NCBI GenBank assembly: GCA_016702745.1
Contig: JADJDJ010000002.1
Coordinates: forward strand, 248,001-312,000
Origin: Chitinophagaceae bacterium
GTDB lineage: Bacteria > Bacteroidota > Bacteroidia > Chitinophagales > Chitinophagaceae
Length of the DNA stretch: 64,000 bases
Direction of reading: 5' to 3'
Made by a program: the position numbers and the translations under genes. Shown piece after piece: positions 17,349 through 27,258 of the stretch (positions within the stretch are counted from its first letter, which is position 1; every line of letters begins with the position of its first letter). The notes under the pieces were generated by a model that saw only the letters and a program-made list of their open reading frames with translations, did not search any database and was not told the origin of the DNA.

Positions 17349-20300
17349 TTACTCCACCAGCACAAAAGCTGCCCAGCTAAACGGAGGGTATATTTCACGC
17401 ATGGCTGCCCTGGCCTGGTAAAAAGCATCTTTGATGGTTGCGCCACCCAGCCAGTACTTATAAAATGCGGTCATCAGCAAAGCTGTTTCCATATCTGGCA
17501 CCTGCCAGAGACTCAGTATCATTTTGTCGCTCCCGGCCAGTTTGAATGCCCTTTGTAATCCAAATACACCTTCGCTTCCCTTGATATCCCCGAGAGCAGT
17601 TTCACAGGCGCTAAGTACAACCAGTTTTGTCTGACTTAAATTCAATTGTGCAATTTCATAAGCCGTCAGGATACCATCATCCACCCCCTTCAAAGGAATA
17701 TGTCCGCTCCATGCATAATTCCCTCCTGCCAGGATCAATCCATTTCTCAGCAAGGGATCATTAGCCAGTTTGTATGTATTTGTCCCGATTCCGCGACCCG
17801 ATCCGGTGTCCCGGGTTGATTGAATTATTTCCGGTACATAAAATCCATGCGTGGCAATATGTAATACAGCGGGTGATTGACCATCCAGTTTTTTTACCGC
17901 CGCTTCGGATGCCTCCGTTTTCATATACAGTTTTGCCGGAATAGCCTTTCTGTCAAAAATCTTTTTGATGCTGTCTACTTCTGTTCCTGTAAATGGCAGG
18001 GCGGGCCAGGTGGCTCCGCCACCACGTGAAGCCAGACTTTTAGCAGCAGCTTCCTGATCCCCTCCTTTGGCAATGGAGACACTATCCATACTAAAATCCG
18101 CATCTCCCATCAGTACAATACTTGCCGGACCGCCGGTTTGCCGGTCATTCCTTTGATCTGTTGTTCTGAAGGCAATCTGTCGGGTACTTACATATTGCCT
18201 TAACTCATACAGATCCTGCAATATTTTTCCCTTTCCCGCAGGCAGCGCATGAAAGGCAATGCCATATAATTTTCCGGCTGGTGAAAAGGAAATTTTTTTA
18301 ATCCCCACGAGATGTTTTTCCAGCGGTTTCCATATCAGTTTGTACAATTGCTCAGCCGCATCGGATGTAAAATTCATTGAAACCCCATAAAATACCTTTG
18401 CCACTCCTGTTGCAGATCGACCTGCCATACTGATGAGATCCTGTAATTGCTTTTCTTCAAATAATGGAACAAATCTGGCCTTGCCCTCCTGTTTTCTGAT
18501 TATATAGGCTGCATAGATCATACTATCTGTTTGCCGTTGATTATAATACCTGAAACTGACAAACTCGATAGCAGCTTCGTCTGAATCCATTCCTGCCTGT
18601 ACCTCTTTCATAGAAACCCGTAACGCCGATTGCTGTTCCCTGAATTTTGCTGATTGCATGCTCAACTCTTTCTCCAGTTTTTCTGCGGCCGCTTCTTTAT
18701 CCGGAAGATCCCTGATCCTTTGCGAAGCCGGCAGGGCATATTGGGCAGAAAGGATCATCCGGACAGATTGCCATTCTGCAATTTGCTGCTGAACAACTGA
18801 ATCACTGCTCTTTCGGATATAGTCCAGCATATTGCGGGTATCAGCGAGGGAAAGAGATTTGAAAAAGAGCAGGAGGTTGACATTATTATTCACGATTGTA
18901 TCCGATGCCCCCGGATGATTGAACAAAAAGCTATGATTACAATCATTGAAAAACAGGTTTTCGCTGATGAATCCGGCTTTTTCTTTTTCAGACAGTACAG
19001 GAAAGGAGGCTTGCAGGCTTTTCATGGTCTTTCTGCTGCTGTTTAGCAGGAGCGGTTCTGCCTTTTCAAATTCTTTAAGGTTCATATACAGAAGGGCCAG
19101 GTCATTTTCTGAATCTGCAGTAAGCGGATGATTTTCCCCTAACAGTTTTTTTCTTTTTTCAATGGCCTGCAGGTAAAGTTGTTCGGACTCTTTTAATCTT
19201 ATCTGCCATTTCCGGTAAAGCGCAGCCAGGTTATTCAATCCAATCGCCATAGTCGGGCTGTTTTCGGGAAGACTTTTTTCCCAGATGGCATTAGCCGATC
19301 GTATCATTCGTTCTGCCTGGTCAAATTGCCTTTTGTTAATGAAGAGTCCGGCCAAATTGTTCAGACTGATCGCATATTCATTATGATTTTCACCAAAAAC
19401 ATTCTTCCTGATCTCCATGGCCTGGCGGTACAGTTTTTCCGCCTGATCAAATTGTTTTTGCTCTTCGTAAACTGCCGCCAGGTTATTCAGGGCCAATGCA
19501 TAATGATAGTGACCGCTCCCAGAGAATTTTTCCAGATCTCTGCTGCCTGTCTGTATAATATTCCCGCTTTGTCAAGCTGGCCCATTTCCATGAAAATTGT
19601 ACCCAAATTATTCAGGCTCATGGCATAGGAAGGGTGTTGTTCGCCAAGCAGTTTTTTTCTCAGCTCCCTGGCTTCCTGGTATAAAGGCTCTGCTTTATCA
19701 TAATTACCACGGGTGTGATACAAAGCAGCCAGATTGTTCAGCGAGGTTACATAGGCAGGATGTTGAACCCCAAGGGCGGCGGCTGTTCTTTCTTTTGATT
19801 CCAGAAAATACTGTTCCGCTTTATTAAAAAGTCCCAGTGTTTCATAACAGGTAGCCAGGTTATTCAGGCTTTGGGAATAATCTGCATGATTGACTCCAAC
19901 TGTATTTTTCCGAATCTCCAGTGCCCGGGTATACAACTGTTCTGCCTTGTTATAGTCGCCTGTTGTTAAATACAATTCTGCCAGGTTTCCGATACTGCTG
20001 GCATAGTCGGGGTGATTTTCACCCAGCGTTTTACTGTATATGTCAACAGCCTTTGTATAATTCTGCTCAGCCTCTGCATGCCGGCCAAGAACGGCCTGTA
20101 GAAAACCCAGGTTATTCAGGCTTTGCGCATAGTCAGCATGTGCTTCCCCCAGTACCCGTTTCCGGATATCCAGTACTTTTAATTGAAGTGTTTTTGACTT
20201 TTCGTACTGGCCCATTTCGCTGTACAGGGTTGCTAAATTGTTAAGTGCGCTGGCATAGGCGGGATAATTTTCGCCGGTGAGTTTCTGGAACAGTTCACTC

Positions 20301-20821
20301 GCCTTGATAAATAATTGCTCTGCTTTTTGATAGCGGCCCATAAACTGGTAAAGAGAGGCAAGGTTGTTCAGGTTTTTGGCATAGATCGTATCCTGTCCGC
20401 CACTGAACTTTTGGGCAATCCGGTCGGCATTCAGATAAAGTGATTCTGATTCACCGAATTTTCCCGTTTCCCGGTAAAAATGAGCTAGACGGTTTAAACC
20501 CGATATGTATTCCAGCGACTGCTCCCCACTGATCAAAAGGGTGAGTTCATTATTCCTGCGCAACCATTTTTCTGCTTCCGGGTAATGATACAATTGCCAA
20601 TGACTCATGGCCAGGAACATGATCATGCCATTATGGAAAGGGCTTTTTTCTCCGAATTCTGTCCTGGTGGTTTCCACGGCCTTTTCAGCAACCGGGATCA
20701 GTTTTGCATATTCACCTTTGTCAAAATGATCCATCACCTGCTGTATAAGCGGCAGTGATTGCTGCTGTGCGCTGGTAGAGAATGAAATAAGGAACAGCGC
20801 CAGGATAAGCCGGAACTTCAT
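17349..20821 (-). CDS. Exported TPR-CHAT protein 1, frame broken near 19519
   Basis: Starts MKFRLILALFLISFSTSAQ (signal peptide with an SAQ cleavage site). The body has about a dozen kinesin-light-chain-type TPRs with a 42-residue period (NNLATLYSEMGQYEKSK and so on), then a helical linker and a C-terminal CHAT caspase-like domain. Putative catalytic residues are His in LHIATHGFYVP (about residue 990) and Cys in VVLSACETALGD (about residue 1070). The first frame ends after NSLGAVTIIMHWP. One extra base in the CCC run at 19518-19520 gives NSLGSGHYHYALALNNLAAV and continues the TPR register, for about 1157 residues. CHAT proteins are predicted cysteine peptidases; TPR arrays bind partner proteins or peptides. 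Unlike intracellular TPR-CHAT effectors, this one should act in the periplasm or outside the cell. A paralogue lies 76 nt upstream. Confidence 0.82.
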
Positions 20822-20897
20822 GGCGATCGGTTTTGGTGAATAGGACTGTTAATGTACCAAAACTTTGAATGAGCAGCAACTAATAACCCGGGATTTA

Positions 20898-23863
20898 TTA
20901 CTCAATCAATACAAAGGCGGCCCAATAGTAAGGAGCATATTTTTTCCGCATATCTGTTTGTGCCTGACTAAATGCGTCTTCTATTTTCTTTCCGCCCAGC
21001 CAGTTACCGTAAAAGGCAGTCATCAGTTCGGCTGTTTCTTTATCAGGCACCTGCCAGAGACTTACAATCATTTTTTTAGCCCCCGCCATTTTAAAAGCCC
21101 GTTGAAGGCCAAAAACTCCTTCACTTCCTTTACATCACCGAGTGCCGTTTCGCAAGCACTCAGAACAACCAGTTCAGTATTAGATAAGTTTAGTTGTGAA
21201 ATCTCATAGGCGGTGGCAATGCCGTCTTCTATGCCGTCAATGGGTGTTTTTCCGCTCCAAACGTAGTTGCCGCCTGTGAGTACGAGTCCGCTCCTGAGCA
21301 ATGGATCTTCAGCAAGTAAATAACTGTTTACATTCTCATTATCTTTTCTCTTATCCGCAACCGGTAAAAAGAAACCATGCGTGGCAATATGCAATACCTG
21401 TGGGGAACTGCCACTTATCGATTTTAAATTTTCCTCTGTAGCTGTACGCTGGGTAAAAGATTTTACACTCAGCTGATTTGCCAAAAGCAGCTGATTAATT
21501 TTTTTTAATTCCTGAGCGGTTCCGGGAAGCTCGGGCCAGGTACCGGCATAACCCCCGCGATTAGCAGGAGTATAAACCGGGCCTGAGTATGTTGTATCGT
21601 ACCGTTTTGCTTTTCTTGATTTAGCCAGCGACAGACTATCCAATGAAAAAACAGCATCCCCGAATAGTATACTGTTTTGAGGTTTACTGAATTTATACTC
21701 CTCCCTTAATGCCACCTGTCTTGTACTTGAATACTGATTCAATAGATAGCGATCAATCAACAACTTTGTACTATCGCAGGGTATTGCATGAATCGCAATT
21801 CCATATAATTTTCCTGCAGGGGAATAGCTTATTTTTTTTATTCCTTTCAGATAGGATTCAAGCGGTTGCCAGATTAACTGATATAAACTTTTTCCAAGAG
21901 CGGTTGCAGACTTATCCCTGATCTCAGCACCCCGGTAAATCTTATTAACCATGGCTACAGTTGATTTACCGGCACTGTCCAGAATTTTCTGTAGTTGACT
22001 TTCATCAAACAGCGGAATAAATACAGGAAAAGGATCACTCTTTCTGAGTAGGTATACCGCATAGCCATAATTATTTGTCCAATGGTTTTCAAATTTCCGA
22101 AATCTGATAAATTCAAGAACTGCTTCATCCGGATCCATTTTACCTTTAATAACAGCAGCGTTTATTTTAAATGCCTCCTGCTGTTGTCTGAATCCTGCCA
22201 TTTTCTTACTCAAATCTCTTTCCATTTCATCGGCTAAAAATCTTGCCTGATTAAAGTCGGGAGCACGCATTTCAACCGGAAGGGAATATTGTTTGGCGAT
22301 CATCTTTTTAAGGTTCAGCCAGTGAACAAACAGCTTTTGGATGGCGGTGTCCTGACTATTGTACAAGAGCCCGCGAAGGTCTCTTGTATCGGAAAGCGCC
22401 AACGATTTCAGCATTATATTCTGGTTGAATCCAAACTCGGTCAGGGATGTTTGATTATTTGCCGATAAGCTGATCGCTGAATTCAGAAAGTCAGCATTAT
22501 ATCGGGTCTTTTCGAGGTATTCTTCTTTATCCTTATTAGAAAATAAAAGAAAGTTCTGAGTAATTGCTTTTATAATTCCGTTACTTGCCAGAATGGTTGT
22601 CGTGGCTGCTTTTGCAGGCTGATTTGATTTTAAATAAAGGGCGGCAAGGTTATTTGCAACGGTGGAGTAATGTTCGCTGGAGTCACCCATTCTTGCTTTG
22701 TAAATTTCCATGGTCCTGGTGTACAAAAGCTCGGCTTTATTGACATCATTTAAGAAATAATAATAAAAAGCAAGATTTGCCATACATTTTGCATAAGCGA
22801 GGCTGCTGGTGCCAAATTTGCTTTTATGTATTTCGGCTGATTCCAATAGCATTTGTTCAGCCTTTTTGTTCTCCCCGGCGTACTGGTATAGTTTTGCCAG
22901 TTGAAAAAGCTGGTTGGCATAATTCTCATGCGTGGTACCCAGACTATTCTTCCAGATTTCCAGCGCCTCTGCTGAGGGAGCTAAAGCCTGTTGATACTTT
23001 TCGAGCCGCATATAGGTCTCTGCAATATTTGATAATGTTACGGCATACTCCTGATGTTTATTTCCCAAAAGGGCCTTGCATAATTCACCTGACCGCCGGA
23101 ATAGCGATAACGCCTTTTCAAACTGTTTTGTTTCACAGTATACGGTGGCAATGTTATTCAGTAAATTGATATGGGTTGGGGTTTTCTCCCCAAAATGCAG
23201 TGCGGAATAGTCTTTTGCTTTCGTATAAATATCTTCAGCCTTTACATATAAACCCAGGTCTGAGTATACACTTGCAAGGTTGTTGAGAGTGGTTAAATAG
23301 TTAATACTGATACTCCCTTCCGGTTTTTTTAAAATGGCACTCGCACTTATCATATATGGAAGTGCTTTTTCGGGCTCTTTCATTGCCTTGTATAGCACAC
23401 CGATTGCATTCAGGCTGATCCCATAATAATCATTATCTGATCCGAAAATTTTTTTATGAATATCCACAGACTCCAGGAGATACTTCTCTGCGATGGTATA
23501 TTGACCAAGGGTAGTATAGAATGTCCCAAGATTGTTTAAACTATTTGCATAGTCCCGGTGATTTTTCCCAAGTGTTCGCTCTCTTATCTTTTTTGCTTCC
23601 AGGTAAAAAACTTCCGCTTTCTTATACTGGCCAACACTTTTTGTAATACTGGCAAGCGTGTTCAATGCTTGTGCATAATCAGGATGATTTTGACCATATT
23701 CCTGCTTCGCCTTATCCACAGCTGCCATTGCCTGGGTTAATGCCTTGGCGTAATCCCCCTTTTCCTGTAATTCAATAGCGCTATTATTCAGCTCAATCCA
23801 CGATTGTGCCGAAGCCTGAAAGAAATAACCCAGCAATATCCCAAGAATAAAAAGCTGTCGCAT
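20898..23863 (-). CDS. Exported TPR-CHAT protein 2, frame broken near 21127
   Basis: Starts MRQLFILGILLGYFFQASAQ (signal peptide). It has about nine to ten 42-residue TPRs, a helical linker (FNINAAVIKGKMDPDEAVLEF-type region), and a CHAT domain with His in LHIATHGFFLP (about residue 827) and Cys in VVLSACETALGD (about 904). The frame ends early after GDVKEVKEFLAFNG. Adding one G (CC at 21127-21128 on the plus strand) gives GDVKGSEGVFGLQRAFKMAG and joins the last 63 codons (KKMIVSLWQVPDKETAEL to WAAFVLIE). These match the end of the neighbouring paralogue nearly residue for residue, so the correction is well supported. Restored length is about 988 residues. It is upstream of paralogue 1 on the same strand and may be co-transcribed with it. 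Confidence 0.83.
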
Positions 23864-23934
23864 GTATGTATAGTATACAATTTACGAAAAGCTTTTAAAA
23901 CAAGCAGCTATCAGTGAGGGCTGAAAAATCGCTT

Positions 23935-25386
23935 TTAAAACTCCGCACTTCCCGGTGTCCTCGGGAATGCAATCACATCACGGATATTGGTCATACCCGT
24001 TACAAACTGCACCATACGCTCAAAGCCCAGACCAAAGCCGGCATGCGGCACGGTTCCGTAGCGGCGGGTATCGAGGTACCACCAGAGTTCTTCCAGCGGA
24101 ATTCCGATTTCCTTCATCCGGTCTTCCAGTTTGCTGAGTCGTTCTTCTCTTTGCGATCCGCCGACGATTTCACCAATCCCCGGGGCCAGAATATCCATGG
24201 CTGCCACAGTGGGCTGACCGGGTGCGCAATCCTCATTTTGCCTCATGTAAAATGCCTTGATGGCGGCGGGATAATTATAGAGGATGACCGGTTTTTTAAA
24301 ATGTTTCTCCACGAGGTAGCGTTCGTGTTCGCTTTGTAAATCCATACCCCAACCTGTAATGGGATACTGGAATTTCTTCTTCTTATTGTGATTGCTTTCT
24401 TTCCGGATCTCAATCGCATCGGTATAAGTGAGTCTTTCAAAACCATTGTTCAATACAAAATCCAGTTTCTCCAGCAATCCCATTTCACTGCGTTTGTCCT
24501 GTGGTAATTGTTTTTCCTCATCCGCCAGTCGCTGGGCCAGAAATTCAAGGTCTTCCCTGTTATTCTCCATGGCATACCGGATGATGTATTGAATAAACTC
24601 CTCTGCCAGGTTCATATTATCTTCCAGGTCATAAAAAGCCATCTCGGGTTCAATCATCCAGAATTCGGCGAGGTGACGGGCCGTATTGCTGTTCTCTGCC
24701 CGGAAGGTTGGACCAAATGTATAGATCTCACCAAAGGCAGTAGCACCGAGTTCTCCTTCCAATTGACCGCTCACGGTCAGATTGGTGGCACGTCCAAAAA
24801 AATCCTGTTTAAAGTCTACCTCCCCTTTATCGTTACGAGGCGTTTGATCAAATGGAAGGGTGCTCACACGGAACATTTCACCGGCTCCTTCGGCATCGCT
24901 GGCCGTGATGATGGGGGTATGCATGTATACAAATCCTTTTTCATTGAAGAATTTGTGGATGGCGAATGCTAATGCATGCCTTACCCGGAATACTGATCCG
25001 AATGTATTGGTGCGAAAACGCAGATGGGCAATTTCCCGCAGAAACTCCAGGCTATGCTTCTTGGGTTGCAACGGATATTTCTCGGCATCACTGTCGCCCA
25101 GTATTTCGATATGGGCCGCTTTCAGGTCCATTTTTTGTCCTTTACCCAGTGAAGGCACAATCATACCGGTCACTTTCATGGAAGCGGAAGTTGTAATCCT
25201 TTTGAGCAGTTCTTCTCCCTGGGAGCCCAGTTCCACCACAACCTGTAAATTATTATTGGTGCTGCCATCATTGAGTGCGATAAACTGATTATTGCGGAAC
25301 GTGCGTACCCATCCCATCACTGTTACTTCCTGTCCCTGCGGCTCCATGGCCAGCAGCTCTTTGATCCTGATTCGCTTGTTGAACAT
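23935..25386 (-). CDS. asnS: Asparaginyl-tRNA synthetase
   Basis: A 483-residue class IIb aminoacyl-tRNA synthetase. It has an N-terminal OB-fold anticodon domain (VTVMGWVRTFRNNQFIALND), class II motif 2 in TFRAENSNTARHLAEFWMIE and motif 3 in GFGLGFERMVQFVTG, ending with the AsnRS-type PRTPGSAEF. It charges tRNA-Asn in the cytoplasm. Length and all motifs are normal, and no frame disruption was seen. A perfect TAnnTTTG element lies about 20 nt upstream of the ATG at 25384-25386. Confidence 0.96.
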   Translation of the reverse strand: MFNKRIRIKELLAMEPQGQEVTVMGWVRTFRNNQFIALNDGSTNNNLQVVVELGSQGEELLKRITTSASMKVTGMIVPSLGKGQKMDLKAAHIEILGDSDAEKYPLQPKKHSLEFLREIAHLRFRTNTFGSVFRVRHALAFAIHKFFNEKGFVYMHTPIITASDAEGAGEMFRVSTLPFDQTPRNDKGEVDFKQDFFGRATNLTVSGQLEGELGATAFGEIYTFGPTFRAENSNTARHLAEFWMIEPEMAFYDLEDNMNLAEEFIQYIIRYAMENNREDLEFLAQRLADEEKQLPQDKRSEMGLLEKLDFVLNNGFERLTYTDAIEIRKESNHNKKKKFQYPITGWGMDLQSEHERYLVEKHFKKPVILYNYPAAIKAFYMRQNEDCAPGQPTVAAMDILAPGIGEIVGGSQREERLSKLEDRMKEIGIPLEELWWYLDTRRYGTVPHAGFGLGFERMVQFVTGMTNIRDVIAFPRTPGSAEF

Positions 25387-25406
25387 TGCTTATATTTTGA
25401 GAGGGG

Positions 25407-25414
25407 CAAAGATA
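25407..25414 (-). promoter_or_regulatory. Candidate -7 promoter element of asnS
   Basis: On the minus strand this reads TATCTTTG, a perfect match to TAnnTTTG. The expected transcription start is only about 12-15 nt before the asnS ATG. No convincing -33 TTTG was found. Confidence 0.4.
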
Positions 25415-25470
25415 ATCATTGGGTCATGAATTCCTTTTTCATCATAACAGTAGCATAATATTCCGGTCAT

Positions 25471-25499
25471 TTTGCCATAACAACGGGCTTGTAATCTTG
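25471..25499 (+). promoter_or_regulatory. Candidate promoter of the choice-of-anchor-I gene
   Basis: TTTG at 25471-25474, a 17-nt spacer, then TAATCTTG at 25492-25499 (one mismatch to TAnnTTTG). The ATG follows 16 nt later. The spacing fits the Bacteroidota sigma-ABfr -33/-7 arrangement. Confidence 0.4.
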
Positions 25500-25515
25500 C
25501 GCATAAAATAACTGC

Positions 25516-27012
25516 ATGAGATTTGTCCTGTCCCTGTTGATTGCATTTCCCGCTTTTCTTAACTTATCCTGCAAAAAGGGAATCGCAGCCCCGGCACCGG
25601 TTGAAGATGCTTTTAGTATCGCCGAAATCGGATCCATTGATGTGGGCGATCTGGGTGCCGCCGAGATCAGTGCTTTTGATCCGGTTACCAAAAGACTTTT
25701 TATCGTCAATAACAGTACCGTCAACAAAATTGATGTGGTTGATCTTTCCAATCCGGCCAAACCTGTTTATATGCAATCCATCAGTTTGACCTCCTATGGT
25801 GGATATGTGAACAGCCTGGATGTTCATAATGGAAAACTGGCCGCTGCCATAGAGGCAAGCGTTAAACAGGATCCGGGTAAAGTGGTGGTTTTTGATTGCA
25901 ATACTTACAACGAATTAAAAGTAATCCCCGTGGGTGCTTTACCGGATATGATCACTTATAGTCCGGATGGTAAATTTATCCTTACTGCCAACGAGGGTGA
26001 ACCCAATGATACTTATACCAATGATCCCATAGGAACTGTTTCTATTATTACCGTTCCGGAATATGCGGTAACAACTATTGATTTTTCCTCATTCAGTTCC
26101 TCTCTTACCACACTCCGTTCACAGGGATTTCGGGTATTCGGACCCGGTAACAATTTTGCCCGGGATATTGAGCCCGAATACATCACGGTATCTGCTGATT
26201 CCAGAACAGCCTGGGTTACCCTGCAGGAAAATAATGCTATTGCGCAAATTGACCTGGGTAGCAAGGCTGCTGTAAAAATCATGCCCCTGGGTTATAAGCA
26301 TTATGGACTTGACCCCTTTAAAATGGACCTGAGCGACCGCGACAATACCATTGCCTTTAATAAAACCTGGAATGTAAAAGGAATGTTTCAGCCTGATGCC
26401 ATTGCTGTTTTGCCTTATAATGTTCCCCTGCTTTTTACGGCCAATGAAGGTGATGCCAGGGAATACTCAGCTTATGCTGAGGTCAAACGTATTAAAGATA
26501 TTACACTGGATCCTTTCCGGTTTCAGGATGTTTCCATCCTCCGGCAGGATGCCAACCTGGGCAGGTTGAATATTACTACTTCGCAGGGAGATACCGATGG
26601 AGATGGCGATTTTGATGAATTGTTTTCCTTTGGTGCCCGATCATTCAGCATCTGGAATGGTTTAACTGGGGAACTGGTGTATGACAGCAAAAATGAACTG
26701 GATGTCGCCTGTTCGGCCGCCGGTTTATATGATGATGGCCGGAGTGATGATAAAGGAAGCGAGCCCGAAGGTCTTTGTATCGGGAAAGTGGGGAACAAAA
26801 CCATCCTTTTTATTGGACTTGAAAGGGCCGATGCATTGGCCATGTATGATATAACTTACCCATATTACCCCGTCTTTATTAAAGTGCTCCGAACCGGTGA
26901 TGCGCCGGAAGGGTTATTGTTTATCCCGGCAGATAAAAGTCCCAATGGGAGGAGCCTGGTACTGGTAAGCAGTGAAAATGACGGGTTGGTAAAAGTCTTT
27001 TCTACCAAATAA
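25516..27012 (+). CDS. Choice-of-anchor I family lipoprotein (beta-propeller)
   Basis: A 498-residue exported protein. The N-terminus MRFVLSLLIAFPAFLNLSCKKG has a lipobox (LNLSC) and should be lipidated. The rest is a propeller-like repeat domain with LFIVNNSTVNKIDVVDLSNP, FILTANEGEPNDTYTNDPIG, FTANEGDAREYSAYAEVKR and GSEPEGLCIGKVGNKTILFI, the signature order of the choice-of-anchor I family (related to alkaline-phosphatase-associated propeller proteins such as mesenchyme-like repeats). The enzymatic role is unknown; a phosphoesterase or binding function at the surface is possible. It stands alone between asnS (divergent) and rho, with its own promoter and a strong terminator. Confidence 0.85.
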   Translation: MRFVLSLLIAFPAFLNLSCKKGIAAPAPVEDAFSIAEIGSIDVGDLGAAEISAFDPVTKRLFIVNNSTVNKIDVVDLSNPAKPVYMQSISLTSYGGYVNSLDVHNGKLAAAIEASVKQDPGKVVVFDCNTYNELKVIPVGALPDMITYSPDGKFILTANEGEPNDTYTNDPIGTVSIITVPEYAVTTIDFSSFSSSLTTLRSQGFRVFGPGNNFARDIEPEYITVSADSRTAWVTLQENNAIAQIDLGSKAAVKIMPLGYKHYGLDPFKMDLSDRDNTIAFNKTWNVKGMFQPDAIAVLPYNVPLLFTANEGDAREYSAYAEVKRIKDITLDPFRFQDVSILRQDANLGRLNITTSQGDTDGDGDFDELFSFGARSFSIWNGLTGELVYDSKNELDVACSAAGLYDDGRSDDKGSEPEGLCIGKVGNKTILFIGLERADALAMYDITYPYYPVFIKVLRTGDAPEGLLFIPADKSPNGRSLVLVSSENDGLVKVFSTK

Positions 27013-27034
27013 GCAGTTAGAAATCCAACAAGCG

Positions 27035-27068
27035 GGGCATTAGCCATTCTGGCTAATGCCCTCTTTTT
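27035..27068 (+). terminator. Rho-independent terminator after the choice-of-anchor-I gene
   Basis: GGGCATTAGCC at 27035-27045, loop ATTCT, GGCTAATGCCC at 27051-27061: a perfect 11-bp stem followed by TCTTTTT. It lies 22 nt after the stop codon. Confidence 0.9.
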
Positions 27069-27088
27069 CAGGTGAAATACCTGAAATT

Positions 27089-27118
27089 TTTGTTTTTCCC
27101 CTTTTCTGTGTATAATTG
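27089..27118 (+). promoter_or_regulatory. Candidate rho promoter
   Basis: TTTG at 27089-27092, an 18-nt spacer, then TATAATTG at 27111-27118 (one mismatch to TAnnTTTG). It implies a leader of about 135 nt before the rho ATG, long compared with other genes in this window, which leaves room for autoregulation. Confidence 0.4.
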
Positions 27119-27258
27119 CATCAGAAACAAGGCCGATTAATTACAGTTCCCCAAGGCTTTAGCTGATACTACCCGCCGAATCCATTCAATCATAAACCTT
27201 TATTCTCAAATTACTTAGACTGGTGACTGCGAGTTGTGATTAACCCTAAGAAGTATAT

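Noticed and set aside
17349..20821. Treating the two halves of the first TPR-CHAT protein as separate genes
   Set aside because: The TPR register, the family and the strand continue across the break after adding one base to the CCC run at 19518-19520.
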